From: Achatina immaculata
Lineage: Eukaryota > Mollusca > Gastropoda > Stylommatophora > Achatinidae
NCBI GenBank assembly: GCA_009760885.1
Contig: CM019696.1
Coordinates: 45,159,358 to 45,223,357 of the forward strand
DNA length: 64,000 bases
Direction: 5' to 3'
Below, one piece after another: positions 1-10,349 of this stretch. A program made the position numbers and the translations under genes. The stretch's first letter is position 1, and the number at the start of each line of letters is the position of its first letter. The notes below the pieces were generated by a model. It saw nothing but the letters and a program-made list of their open reading frames with translations. It was not told the DNA's origin and made no database searches.

Positions 1-520
1 TTCTATAGCATTTACATTCAAAGGCATTTATGTGCTTCTCAGCTGTTTTGTTAAGTGTCCAGGTCTCACAGGCATATGTTGCGATAGGAAAGATGCATGC
101 CCTTAAAAATCTTATTTTTGTGGTTCTGTCTGCTCCTCTCCACAGATTCTTTATTTGTTTTACTTTCTGAAGAGCAATAGATGTCCTCCGTTTAATTTCC
201 CTCATCGTATCTCCATTATTAGTTAGTAGTGATCCAAGATATTCAAAACTCTCCACCTCTTCCAGTTTTTCCTCATTGATACATATTTCAGTTGCCTTGT
301 TTGTTTTGTCAGTTGTCATCACTTTAGTTTTCTTTGCATTAAGATAGAGGTTCTGCTCTTCACTGAGTGACATAATTAATTTTTCCATTTTTGTGTGTGT
401 TGTGGACAGTAATACTGTGTCTTCAGCATATTTAATCTCTGGTACTTCATAACCTCCAGTTGTTATGGCATCATAATATTCTTTGTCTACATCTTCTCTA
501 ACATTCCTCATTATATTTTC
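1..520 (-). mobile_element. LINE RT C-terminal fragment, (AATG)-tail family
   Basis: Reverse-strand translation matches the RT and post-RT region also present at 47.8-49.1 kb and 30.2-31.0 kb, with the block encoding INEEKLEEVESFEY and the NKTAEKHIN region. It runs off the window start. The homology to the other copies fades near base 515, where it is 5'-truncated. It is decayed and not expected to be functional. C2 begins (6749) inside the same element. Confidence 0.75.
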
Positions 521-574
521 CCTCCTTTATACACAATTTATGTCACCTCTTACCAATGTTCCTCAGTTGTCTAG

Positions 575-715
575 CCTCACTTTGTGAAGTCCTGATTTAT
601 GTTCTTCTATCCTCACTTTGTGAGGTTCAGGTTTATGTTTTGTCTAGTCTCACTTTGTGAGGTCCTGGTTTATGTTCTGTCTAATCTCACTTTGTGAGAT
701 CCTGATTTATGCTCT
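575..715. repeat. 37-bp minisatellite, short allele (about 4 units)
   Basis: Units of the type tcactttgtgaggtcctg followed by a T-rich spacer. Each unit carries a six-base inverted pair around TTT (cctcac/gtgagg). The same array is about 22 units long at 6870-7960. Confidence 0.85.
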
Positions 716-786
716 GTCGTGGTTTTTTTCAGCTTTCTGTTTTCTGTCTTTCTCTCATTACTATAAAATTTGTCTATACTTTTGTT

Positions 787-1030
787 TGGTGTCTGAGTGG
801 CAAAGTGGTTAGTGCACTGGTCTCTCATGGTGAAGGTTGGGTGTTTGAATCCAGCTGGAGGCACCCCAGTCACCCAGCTGTAGAAATGGGTACCCGACTT
901 CTTCTGGAGTTGGGAAGAGAAAGGCGGCCAGGCATGATACTGACTATATCACCCTCTAGTGTGCTGACAGGTCAAGGAAAATATGGGCACTAACACCATA
1001 TCCCTATGTGCCTCTAAGACTGATAGGATT
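787..1030 (+). mobile_element. tRNA-derived SINE, interrupted in its 3' tail
   Basis: A box-like gagtggcaaagtggttag and B box-like gtttgaatcc are followed by a conserved body and a tail of ggattacctttaccttta type. A 13-bp TSD (ctatacttttgtt) occurs at 774-786 and 2117-2129, so the right end of this SINE lies beyond the LINE nested at 1031-2092. The orthologous uninterrupted copy is at 8179-8436. Confidence 0.85.
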
Positions 1031-2092
1031 CTTATCTTATATCTTATATCCTTCCCATGCCGTTAGACGTCACATAGGGCTCGCAAAGTAGTTCGCCAAT
1101 TTTTCCTGTCTTCGGCGAGTCTTTCAACCTCATCAAAGGATTTTATGCCTGTTAACTTGGCCTCTCTTAATAATGTTCTCTTCAGAGTTTCACGCGGTCT
1201 GCCCCTTTTTCTTCGGCCTGTTGTGTTCCACTTGATAGCTTGTTTTGGGATTCTCTGCTCATTTCTTCTCATCAAGTGGCCAACATATGTCCATTTCCTT
1301 TTCCTGATCACCCGTGAGACTGGTTGTTGTTCAGTCATCTGTCTTATCTCTGCATTGTTCTTGAATTCATTCCACTTGATGCCGAGTATTTTCCTTAGGC
1401 ATTTGTTTTCAAAAGAGTCTAATTTCTTTTCTATTTCTTTAGTTGTTTTCCAGCTTTCGCATGCATAAATGAGGGTGGATATTACATTTGAATTGAATAG
1501 TCTTAACTTGGTTTTTGTGCTTATAACTTTTGAATTCCATATGTTCTCAAGATTCTTGAAGATTGATGCTGCTTTTGCAATTCTGATCCTAACTTCCTTT
1601 CTAGTGTCACCATCCTGGTCTATGTAGCTGCCAAGGTATGCAAATTGATTGACTTCTTCAATATCTGTCCCTTCTATGTGTATTTTTCCATTTTGATTGA
1701 TGGGAATTTTCATTATTTTTGTTTTGTCCTTGTTAATTTCAAGTCCTATTTTGCTAGCCAGTGAAGATAGGCTATCTGTTTTTTCTTGCATGGAATTCAC
1801 ATTATTACTGATAAGAGTTATGTCATCAGCAAAATCAAGATCTTCTAGTTGGGTCCCATGTACCCAGTCAATACCTGTGTTACCTGTGCAGCATTTTTTC
1901 ATTATGAAGTCTATTGTAATCCCAAAAAGTAAAGGAGACAGTATACATCCTTGTTTCACGCCTGTTTCAATCTGGAACCATTCACTCATCCCTTCTTCTG
2001 TCTTGACTGCACAACCATATCCATTGTATAAGTCCTTAATGATGTTGACAATTTTAGATGGTATTCCATATAGACATAAAATTCTCCATTCT
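1031..2092 (-). mobile_element. LINE (RTE-like) 5'-truncated insertion inside the SINE tail
   Basis: A 308-residue open reading frame (1989 to 1063) covers the second half of the RT and the post-RT region. It contains TGVKQGCILSPLLF, the catalytic FADD motif and a basic GHLMRR...GRRKRGRPRETLKR block. The 3' tail is made of ataagat-type repeats (near 1040). An 11-bp TSD (ctgataggatt) is present at 1020-1030 and 2093-2103. C2 has the empty site at about 8411-8424. The endonuclease and first RT blocks are missing, so it cannot be autonomous. Confidence 0.88.
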
Positions 2093-2198
2093 CTGATAGG
2101 ATTACCTTTACCTTTACTATACTTTTGTTGTACTCTTTAGTAATTTTCACATTTCTCCATGCCCTCATCAGCTATTATCCTTCTTTATTTAACTCCAG

Positions 2199-2401
2199 CA
2201 CCGTTTGAAGGAGCAGAAATTATTGGTGTAATTCCAAGTCGCTGGAAAATGAACATCTGCTACACACACTCATTTGGCATGACTGAACATTATTTTATTC
2301 ACCTGGAGCAACCATTTGTCATCAACCTGCCGAAACTTATGACTCAGGGCTCACGTAGTGACAGCTTTGCTGGCTCCATCAACTGTTTCACAGATTGTTC
2401 A
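2199..2401 (+). CDS. BCO-like: Carotenoid oxygenase exon D, copy in C1
   Basis: The exon is flanked by tttaactccag and gtaagt. It enters needing one preceding base and leaves in phase 0 (2 + 67 codons). It encodes EIIGVIPSRWKMN, then HSFGMTEHYFIHLEQPF, the signature block of carotenoid cleavage oxygenases. By family knowledge the His of HSFG is one of four iron-ligand histidines. It differs from the 8520-8722 copy at three bases, one changing Cys to Ser after KMNI. No following exon of this copy is seen in C1. Confidence 0.92.
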
Positions 2402-2439
2402 GTAAGTTAATGTTGACTGTTCTACATTTGAGATTGTTG

Positions 2440-2585
2440 GTCATGTCATATCCTGATCCCTGTTGACAGGACAAAGCCTGCAGTCCTCTCCAGATCCTGG
2501 CAGGAGCCCTGAAGCTTTTGCCCCATGTTCATGCCCTCAGAGATTGTCTCATGCCTCAAGTCTGCATGGTTTGACACTCTTGAAG
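2440..2585 (-). mobile_element. I-type LINE 3'-end fragment
   Basis: Reverse complement resembles 18905-19030, the 3' end of the RNase H LINE (ggagaggactgcaggcttt versus ggagaggactgcgggcttt). It holds about one copy of the 44-bp segment that is amplified about 15-fold at 8797-9437. Confidence 0.65.
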
Positions 2586-2589
2586 GAAA

Positions 2590-2745
2590 TGTTGACTGTG
2601 GAAACTGACGTGCAGATTGTTCATCAGAAAACTGACGTGCAGATTGTTCATCAGAAAACTGGAGTGCAGATTGTTCATCAGAAAACTGTGGTGCAGACTG
2701 TTCATCAGAAAACTGAAGTGCAGATTGTTCATCAGTCTTTGATTG
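2590..2745 (+). repeat. 27-bp minisatellite (9-residue period)
   Basis: About five units of the type aagtgcagattgttcatcag. The length is a multiple of three, so one frame reads as repeats of TEVQIVHQK. It lies in intronic DNA after exon D and I see no reason to call it coding. The same array is at 9540-9655. Confidence 0.8.
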
Positions 2746-3262
2746 TAGAAATTGTTATTTGTGAGAAAATTAGAATATTTAGTTTAGGAATTGAAATAAA
2801 ATGCATCATTAGTTTCATAAGATTTTTTTTAAAATCTAATTTTCTAGAAATGTCATATTTCATGTTTTAAATAGATGCAATTTCACATATCATTTTAGGA
2901 TATAATCTGTTTCATATCTCATATTTCATACTTACAGTTGTCTAATTTTACATCTCATTTTCTAGAATAATCTCTAATTTTAGATTTATTCAGTATTTAC
3001 ATTTTAAGAATTGTCTCATTTCACACCTTACTATATAAAATTATCTCACATATTGCCCAGTACTTGTTTATACTGTTTGAGATTTACTTACAAATTCTGG
3101 AAAAGAGTACAGTAGATTTTGTTGTAGCTGTTAATCACATTATTTTAAAGAAAATTCTGAAATCTGCAACTCATATAAATAAAGCTGTAATGTTAAGATT
3201 CACATTTTATGAAGGGCTGCCTGTTTCCATTTTTAGCCTTCAGTTTAACTAAGTTCTGAGAT
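2746..3262. other. AT-rich intronic DNA, no gene seen
   Basis: Low-complexity, strongly AT-rich sequence with many runs of T and A. It is matched nearly base for base by 9656-10195, so it belongs to the C1/C2 duplication. No exon, RNA gene or intact element was recognised. Confidence 0.6.
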
Positions 3263-3264
3263 GT

Positions 3265-3395
3265 GTCCCAGTCACCAAGCTATAGAAATGGATACCTGGT
3301 TCCTTCATAGCATGGGGAAGGAAAGGTGGCCAGGTTGGATGTTAACATCACCTTTTATTTCATTGATGGGTCAAGGCAAATATGGGCACTAACAC
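3265..3395 (+). mobile_element. Degraded SINE body fragment
   Basis: Matches the middle of the tRNA-SINE (cccagtcaccaagctatag, gggcactaacac) but lacks the tRNA-like head. Its duplicate is at 10195-10320. Confidence 0.6.
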
Positions 3396-3424
3396 TATTT
3401 TCATCTTCTTCTATCTCCCTGGAG

Positions 3425-4058
3425 GGAGTGAAGATGCTTGTCCGATGAGGCAATCAGCGAGCCATAGCTGATATGCCAGCGTCAGGGTTAGCAAACCATA
3501 GCTGACCAAGACCCTGCCCCACCTCTCTGTAGTACCCCCAGTAACAGGCCTAGCCTGGCTAATGGGGGAGGGATTGCTTTAGTCCCCATGGTGGTGGAGT
3601 CTACTAAAGAAACATTGCACACCTCCCTGCTTTTTAGCTGAACTCCGGGACAGAAAAAATAGCTGCAATAGCCCGCTCCCACGCCGATATGATGCTATGC
3701 CTGAACACCTCTACATCATCGGCTGCAAAGAACAACAGCTCACAGTTACAGGGAGTTCATTCAAGTACAAGTACAACTAAGCAATCTCCCTGGAGCTGTG
3801 AGCTTCTGTTTTTTTTTTGCAGCTGATGCACTGAGGATGTTGAGGCTTCACTTCTTGTTGAATTGGAAGCAGGCTGAAGTGGCTATTTTTTTTAGTCTCA
3901 GAGAGGAGCTAAAAGCAGGGAGTGTGCAATACTTCTTTAGTGGACTCCACCACCATGGTCCCAGTGGCAGTCCTTGCCCTGTTAGTCAGGTTAGGCCTGT
4001 TACTGGGTATACCAATGGAGAGATGGGACATGGACTTGACTGACTATGGTTTGCTAGC
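3425..4058. mobile_element. Foldback element with long inverted arms
   Basis: The left arm (about 3485-3757) and right arm (about 3787-4058) are imperfect reverse complements, for example actaaagaaacattgcacac against gtgtgcaatacttctttagt. They surround a loop of about 30 bp that is itself flanked by cagggag/ctccctg. No coding capacity is seen. It has a duplicate at 10350-10980, a single arm at 42520-42860 and a remnant near 52060-52150. A MITE or foldback transposon is the likely class; no TSD was identified. Confidence 0.6.
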
Positions 4059-4062
4059 AATA

Positions 4063-4600
4063 AATCAACCAAGTGCTGTGCCATGTGGCGTAGGCGTTCA
4101 TTTCTCTCCACAATTCCCTGTCTTTAGACTTGATTATGAGATCCACCACTGACTTTCTTCCTAGCCACACTAACAGCCCATCTAGTAACTTCTCTCTCTG
4201 TCTTCCTCTGTCTCTTCTTCCCTCATTTTTTCCAGTTGCCACAATGTGTACTAATTTTCCTCTTCTCAGAAAATGTCCTACAAATCTCGCTTCTTTGCCT
4301 CTGATCTTTGCTGTAATTTGCCTTTTAACTCCAGCCTCTCTTAAGACTTCTTCATTAGTTTTCTTAGCTGTCCATGGTATCTTGAACATCCTCCTTATGA
4401 ACCACATTTCTATGGCTTCCATTTCTTGCTGTACTCTCTTATTCATGGACCATGCTTCACATCCATAAAACAAAATTGGCTCGATGTAACATTTAAGTAC
4501 TTGGAATCTTGTTTCCAATGATATACATCTGTTGCACAAGATGTTTCTCATTTTCTGGAATGTTGACTTGGCCTGAGCATGTCTGCTTTTTATTTCGTTG
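4063..4600 (-). mobile_element. RTE-like LINE C-terminal fragment
   Basis: Reverse-strand frame (4551-4054) reads CYIEPILFYGCEAWSMN, then WFIRRMFKIPWTAKKTNEEV, a basic GRRDRGRQREKLLDGL block and DRELWREM, typical of the region after the RT in these LINEs. No endonuclease or catalytic RT blocks remain. It is duplicated at 10973-11520. Confidence 0.8.
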
Positions 4601-4836
4601 ATGCTAGCATGTCAGCTATATGTCACTGACTACTAAATTGGACAGCATCTTTGTCTCGAGCTCTAACACTAGGTGCTTCCAAAGCATAATATGGATGCGT
4701 ACTGAATCTACGACTCCTTGAGTGTCAATGAATTTTAGAGGAAGTATGAGATGTTTGGAATTTCATTCATTGATGAGATGTTTAACTGATAGGAATTAGC
4801 AATGATGCTTCTCTGTTACGTATTTCTCACCATAAT

Positions 4837-6582
4837 CTCTCTCTCTCTGAACCTTAAGTGCCCAGGGCACATGGGGCTTCCGCAAGGGTTTTCCACAAAT
4901 GCCTGTCCTTTGCCTTTTTTTCTGCTCTTGCCCAAGTGAGCCCTCTATTGCTCAACATCCTTTCTGTTGTTCTTCTCCATGTCTCTTTTGGTCTACCCTT
5001 ACTTCTGCTCCCCTGTGGTGTCCATCTTAGTGCTATTTTTGGTAGTGAGTTGTCAGTCATTCGGAGTACATGTCCCAACCATCGCCAGCGTCTTTCCTCA
5101 ATAATTGTTGTCAGTGGTTTCATCTGCATTTCTGCTAATAAGATGTTATTTCTTATGGTGTTTGGCCAAAATATTTTTCTAATTCTTCGTAAACATTTAG
5201 TCTGGAAAGAATTCAACTTGTTTTCTATGGTTTTGGTGATTTTCCAGCATTCACTTCCATAGAGTAGTACACTTAGAACATTACTCTTAAATATCCTGAT
5301 TTTCATATTTATGCTTAGTTTTTTTGATTTCCATATAGTCTGCAGCATTGCAAAAATCCTGGTTTGCACTAGTAAGTCTGCTGTTGATGTCCTCTGTGCT
5401 GTCTCCATTTTCTGCTACTCTGCTGCCAAGGTATACAAATTTGTTGACCTCCTCCACTAACTTGTTATCTACTCTGAGTACATTTCTGTTGTTCACATTT
5501 TGCTTCATTAACTTTGTCTTTCCTACATTGATCTTTAGTCCTATGTTATTTACATTCTGAGTTAGCTTGTTTATTTTATCTTGCATATCTTTGTGACTGC
5601 TTGATAATAGACAAATGTCGTCCGCAAAGTCAAGGTCCTCCAGCACTGTGTCAAGGGTCCATTGTAACCTCTGCGTTTGTCTGATGTTGCCTCCTTCATT
5701 AACCAGTCTACTGCCAAGATAAATAATGTTGGTGATAGTACACATCCCTGTTTCACTCCTGTTTGTACCCTAAAGCTGCTGGAGGTATGTTCTCCACAGA
5801 TAACTTTGCACTGAAAACCCTCGTATAGGGCTTTGATTACATTAACTATTTTATGGGGGAGGCCATGCCATCTTAGGATTTTCCACAGTGCATCTCTGTT
5901 GACACTGTCAAAAGCTTTCTCAAAATCTATGAATAATGCATATGTTGTGCTATGCCACTCATTTGCCTGTTCTAATATTTGTCTAAGTACAAATATGTGG
6001 TCTATGCATGATCTTCCTTTCCTAAATCCTGCCTGCTCTTTCCGAAGTTTTTCCTCAAGTGTTGGTACAATTCTGTTGATGATTATTCTGCAAAATACTT
6101 TACTGGTGAGTGGCAGTAGGGTAATGCCTCTCCAGTTCCCACAATCTCTGAGGTCACCCTTCATTGGTAGTTTTACTATAAGCCCAGTTTTCCACTCCTC
6201 TGGGGCTTTTTCTAGATCCCAAATTTGTTGTAATATCTGGCAAAGTTGTTTTGGTGTTTCTGTTTCTTCTGCTTTCAACATCTCAGCAGTCACTTCATCT
6301 TCACCTGGTGCCCTGTCTGATTTTAGCTTCTTTATCGCCTCCTTTACTTCATTTATTGTTATTTGTCCTGTATTGATGTTTAGTTCCGTTTTTGCTTCAG
6401 GTATGTCTATTGTTTGTGCTGCTTGTGTTCTGTTTAGTAGGGTGTTAAAGTGTTCCCTCCATCTTTCAATTTTTTCTCTTTCTCCACTGACCAGTTGTCC
6501 ATTTTGTGTTCTTACTGCACTTTCACATCTTGTGTTGAAGTTACCTGTCATCTGCTTTGTGATTTTATATATGGTTTTCATG
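4837..6582 (-). mobile_element. RTE-like LINE, (GA)-tail family, 5'-truncated
   Basis: Sibling of the 21.1-kb element. The reverse strand carries RT blocks from KGDLRDCGNWRGITLLPL through FRKGRSCIDHIF, ALFIDFEKAFDSV, TGVKQGCVLSPTLF and FADD to the basic tail. Frame is lost twice relative to that sibling: one base fewer near 5670 and one extra near 5350. The tail is a (GA)n run (4837-4850). The 5' break is at about 6582. C2 lacks this element at the matching place (after 11751), but sequence past 6582 does not resume the C2 match, so the junction is not a simple empty site. Confidence 0.88.
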
Positions 6583-6648
6583 GAAGCTGAGAGACATAAA
6601 ATAAAACATTTATCTTTTATTCTTTTCCGTGTTTAGGAGATGCAGGTG
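6583..6648 (+). other. Contig end with acceptor-like sequence
   Basis: A pyrimidine-rich stretch ending gtgtttag is followed by only 17 bases before the N run. It could be a splice acceptor with the start of an exon, but too little is visible to assign it. Confidence 0.2.
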
Positions 6649-6748
6649 NNNNNNNNNNNNNNNNNNNNNNNNNNNNNNNNNNNNNNNNNNNNNNNNNNNN
6701 NNNNNNNNNNNNNNNNNNNNNNNNNNNNNNNNNNNNNNNNNNNNNNNN
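6649..6748. other. Assembly gap, exactly 100 N (C1/C2)
   Basis: One hundred consecutive N, the same length as the other two gaps. This suggests a default scaffolding spacer and not a measured distance. Confidence 0.98.
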
Positions 6749-6840
6749 TCCAGTTATGGCATCATAATATTCTATGTCTACATCTTCTCTAACATTTCTC
6801 ATTATATTTTTCCTCCTTTATACACTACTTAAAAACTTAT
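6749..6840 (-). mobile_element. LINE fragment at start of C2
   Basis: Matches 453-540 of C1, inside the (AATG)-tail LINE. It marks the left limit of the C1/C2 duplication. Confidence 0.65.
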
Positions 6841-6869
6841 GTCACCTCTTACCAATGTTCCTCAATTGT

Positions 6870-7965
6870 CTAGCCTCACTTTGTGAAGTCCTGATTTATG
6901 TTTGCCTGTCTTCACTTTGCAAGGTCCTGATTTATGTTATGTCTGGCCTCACTTTGTGAGGTCCTGTTTTATGTTCTGTCTAGCCTCACTTTGTGATGTC
7001 CTGATTTATGTTATGTCAGGCCTCACTTTGTGAGGTCCTGATTTATATTCTGTCTGTCCTCACTTTGTGAGGTCCTGATTTATGTTCTGTCTAGTCTCAC
7101 TGGTGATGGTTGGGACATGTGCTCCGAATGACTGACAACTCACTACCAAAAATAGCACTAAGATGGACACCACAGGGGAACAGAAGTAAGGGTAGACCAA
7201 AAGAGACATGGAGAAGAACAACAGAAAGGATGTTGAGCAATAGAGGGCTCACCTGGGCAAGAGCAGAAAAAAAGGCGAAGGACAGGCATTTGTGGAAAAC
7301 CCTTGCGGAAGCCCCATGTGCCCTGGGCACTTAAGGTTCAGAGAGAGAGAGAGAGTCTCACTTTGTGAGTTCCTGATCTAAGTTATGTCTGGCCTCACTT
7401 TGTGAGGTCCTGATTTATGTTATGTCTATCCTCACTTTATGAGGTCTTGATTTATGTTTGTCTATAGTCACTTTGCAAGGTCCAGTTTTATGTTATGTCT
7501 GGCCTCACTTTGTGAGGTCCTGATTTATGTTATGTCTATCCTCACTTTGTGAGTTCCTGATTTATGTTATGTCTATCTTCACTTTGTGAGGTCCTGATTT
7601 ATGTTATGTCTGGCCTCACTTTGTGAGGTCCTGATTTATGTTATATCTATCTTCACTTTGCAAGGTCTTGATTTATGTTATGTCTGGCCTCACTTTGTGA
7701 GTTCCTGATTTATGTTATGTCAATCTTCACTTTGTTAGGTCCTGATTTATGTTATGTCTATCCTCACTTTGTGAGGTCTTGATTTATGTTATGTCTGGCC
7801 TCACTTTGTGAGGTCCTGATTTATATTCTGTCTGTCCTCACTTTGTGAGGTACTGATTTATGTTATGTCTGGCCTCACTTTGTGAGGTCCTGATTTATGT
7901 TCTGTCTAGCCTCACTTTGTGAGGTCCTGATTTTTGTTCTGTATAGTCTCACTTTGAGTGATCAT
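6870..7965. repeat. 37-bp minisatellite, long allele (about 22 units)
   Basis: The unit is cctcactttgtgaggtcctg followed by a 17-base T-rich spacer ending in gtctgg or variants. Each unit contains the hairpin-capable cctcac-ttt-gtgagg. Direct counting between unit starts (7579 and 7616) gives 37 bp. The array is split by a LINE at 7102-7353. The short allele is at 575-715. Confidence 0.92.
7102..7353 (+). mobile_element. LINE 3' end inserted into the minisatellite
   Basis: The last about 230 bases of the (GA)-tail RTE-like LINE: WLGHVLRMTDNSLPKIALRW to the stop, followed by (GA)n. A TSD of agtctcact occurs at 7093-7101 and 7354-7362; since the target is itself a repeat unit, the TSD could partly reflect the array. 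Confidence 0.85.
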
Positions 7966-8178
7966 GACTTCTTCTTATTAAGTTTCTATAACCAAAACTT
8001 GTCTTTGCATACACTGTATCAGGGTGTCATGCATCTTTCTACTATAACTAGATCTATAACCAGATTTTGATGTCCTTGCCTACACTGGTCACGTATCTTT
8101 TCTACAAGGCTTTGTCTTTTTCAGCTTTCTGTTTTCTGTCTTTCTCTCATTACTATAGCATTTGTCTATACTTTTGTT

Positions 8179-8436
8179 TGGTATCTGAGTGGTGAAGTGG
8201 TTAGTGCACTGGCCTTTCATGGTGAAGGTCGGGTGTTTGAATCTGGCTGGAGGCACCTCAGTCACCCAGCTGTGAAAATGGGTACCCAACTCCTTCTGGA
8301 GTTGGGGAAGGAAAGGCGGCCAGGTGTGATACTTACCATGTCACCCACTAGTGCGCTGACAGGTCAAGGAAAATATGGGCACTAACACCATATCCCTATG
8401 TGCCTCTAAGGCATGACAGGATTACCTCTACCTTTA
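8179..8436 (+). mobile_element. tRNA-derived SINE, intact copy
   Basis: Same SINE as at 787, here uninterrupted (258 bp). A TSD of ctatacttttgtt occurs at 8166-8178 and 8437-8449, identical to the C1 copy, so this insertion predates the C1/C2 split. The internal promoter boxes are recognisable. Confidence 0.88.
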
Positions 8437-8519
8437 CTATACTTTTGTTGTATGTGTCTAGTAATTTTCACATTTCTCCGTGCCCTCACCAACTATTATC
8501 CTTCTTTATTTTACTCCAG

Positions 8520-8722
8520 CACCATTTGAAGGAGCAGAAATTATTGGTGTAATTCCAAGTCGCTGGAAAATGAACATCTCCTACACACACTCATTTGGCA
8601 TGACTGAACATTATTTTATTCACCTGGAGCAACCATTTGTCATCAACCTGCCCAAACTTATGACTCAGGGCTCACGTAGTGACAGCTTTGCTGGCTCCAT
8701 CAACTGTTTCACAGATTGTTCA
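8520..8722 (+). CDS. BCO-like: Carotenoid oxygenase exon D, copy in C2
   Basis: Acceptor ttactccag and donor gtaagt; 2 bases + 67 codons, leaving in phase 0. It carries IPSRWKMNISYTHSFGMTEH, with the HSFG iron-ligand His of the family, and FIHLEQPFVINLPKLM. The next exon on the same strand is E at 13203, which is entered in phase 0, so D joins E in frame. The exon preceding D (first His, by family position) is not present upstream in C2. Confidence 0.93.
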
Positions 8723-8796
8723 GTAAGTTAATGCTGAATGTTCTGCATTTGAGATTGTTGGTCATGTCTCAGATCCTGATTCCCTGTTGACAGGAC

Positions 8797-9437
8797 AAAG
8801 CCTGTAGTCCTCTCCAGATCCTGATACCTGTTGACAGGACAAAGCCTGCAGTCCTCTCCAGATCCTGATCCCTGTTGACAGGACAAAGCCTGCAGTCCTC
8901 TCCAGATCCTGATCCCTGTTGACAGGACAAAGCCTGCAGTCCTCTCCAGATCCTGATCCCTGTTGACAGGACAAAGCCTGCAGTCCTCTCCAGATCCTGA
9001 TACCTGTTGACAGGACAAAGCCTGCAGTCCTCTCCAGATCCTGATACCTGTTGACAGGACAAAGTCTGCAGTCCTCTCCAGATCCTGATACCTGTTGACA
9101 GGACAAAGCCTGCAGTCCTCTCCAGATCCTGATACCTGTTGACAGGACAAAGCCTGCAGTCCTCTCCAGATCCTGATACCTGTTGACAGGACAAAGTCTG
9201 CAGTCCTCTCCAGATCCTGATCCCTGTTGACAGGACAAAGCCTGCAGTCCTCTCCAGATCCTGATCCCTGTTGACAGGACAAAGTCTGCAGTCCTCTCCA
9301 GATCCTGATACCTGTTGACAGGACAAAGCCTGCAGTCCTCTCCAGATCCTGATACCTGTTGACAGGACAAAGTCTGCAGTCCTCTCCAGATCCTGATCCC
9401 TGTTGACAGGACAAAGCCTGCAGTCCTCTCCAGATCC
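8797..9437. repeat. 44-bp minisatellite derived from a LINE 3' end
   Basis: About 15 units of the type tgttgacaggacaaagcctg plus cagtcctctccagatcctga. The spacing between successive ggacaaagcc is 44 bp (8881 to 8925). The reverse complement matches the 3' end of the I-type LINE at 18975-19027. Because 44 is not a multiple of three and units contain no stop on the minus strand, long reverse frames run through it; these are artefacts. Confidence 0.92.
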
Positions 9438-9535
9438 TGGCAGGAGCCCTGAAGCTTTTGCCCCATGTTCATGCCCTCAGAGATTGTCTCATACCTCAAG
9501 TCTGCATGGTTTGACACTCTTGAAGGAAATGTTGA
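9438..9535 (-). mobile_element. I-type LINE 3' fragment next to its amplified segment
   Basis: Reverse complement continues the 18905-18985 LINE sequence (aggcatgagac-like, ggggcaaaagctt). It anchors the 44-bp array inside a LINE remnant. Confidence 0.6.
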
Positions 9536-9539
9536 TTGT

Positions 9540-9655
9540 GGAAACTGAAGTGCAGATTGTTCATCAGAAAACTGAAGTGCAGATTGTTCATCAGAAAACT
9601 GAAGTGCAGATTGTTCATCAGAAAACTGAATTGCAGATTGTTCATCAGTCTTTGA
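9540..9655 (+). repeat. 27-bp minisatellite, C2 copy
   Basis: Four units of the type aagtgcagattgttcatcag, as at 2590-2745 but with different unit variants. Confidence 0.8.
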
Positions 9656-10194
9656 TTGTATAAATTGTTATTTGTTAGAAAATTAGAGTATTTGGTTTAG
9701 GAATTGAAATAAAATGCATCACCAGTTTCATGAGACTTTTAAAAAATCTAGTTTTCTAGAAATGTCATATTTCTTATTTCATTTTTTAAATAGATGCAAT
9801 TTCACATGTCATTTTAGGATATAATCTGTTTCATATCTCATATTTCATACTTACAATTGTCTAATTTTACATCTCATTTTCTAGAATAATCTCTAATTTT
9901 AGATTTATTCAGTATTTCAATTTTTTAGAATTGTCTCATTTCACACCTTACTATATAAAATTATCTCACATATTGCCCAGTACAAGTACTTGTTTATACT
10001 GTTTGAGATTTACTTACAAATTCTGGAAAAGGGTACAGTAGATTTTGTTGTAGCTGTTTATCACATTATTTTAAAGAAAATTCTGAAATCTGCAACTCTT
10101 ATAAATAAAGCTGTAATGTTAAGATTCATATTTTATGAAGGGCTGCTTGTTTCCATTTTTAACCTTCAGTTTATCTAAGTTCTGAGATGTGTCC
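9656..10194. other. AT-rich intron, no gene seen
   Basis: C2 counterpart of 2746-3262. Small indels and substitutions separate the two. Nothing coding was recognised. Confidence 0.6.
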
Positions 10195-10320
10195 CAGTCA
10201 CCAAGCCATAGAAATGGATACCTGGTTCCTTCATGACATGGGGAAGGAAAGGTGGTCATGTGGGATGTTAACATCACCTTTTATTTCATTGATGGGTCAA
10301 GGCAAATATGGGCACTGCCA
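10195..10320 (+). mobile_element. Degraded SINE body fragment, C2 copy
   Basis: Counterpart of 3265-3395, carrying cccagtcaccaagccatag and a partial 3' body. Confidence 0.58.
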
Positions 10321-10349
10321 ATATTTTCATCCTCTTCTTTCTCCCTGGA

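Noticed and set aside
787..870. tRNA gene (A and B boxes)
   Set aside because: The sequence continues into a SINE body with TSD and does not fold as a complete tRNA.
6870..7965. CRISPR-like regular repeats with palindromic units
   Set aside because: Spacers are not unique; it is a simple minisatellite in a eukaryotic genome, and no cas genes are present.
8728..9517. Three overlapping reverse frames of 185-251 residues
   Set aside because: They are read-through of a 44-bp tandem array without stops; the same peptide recurs in each frame. Not genes.
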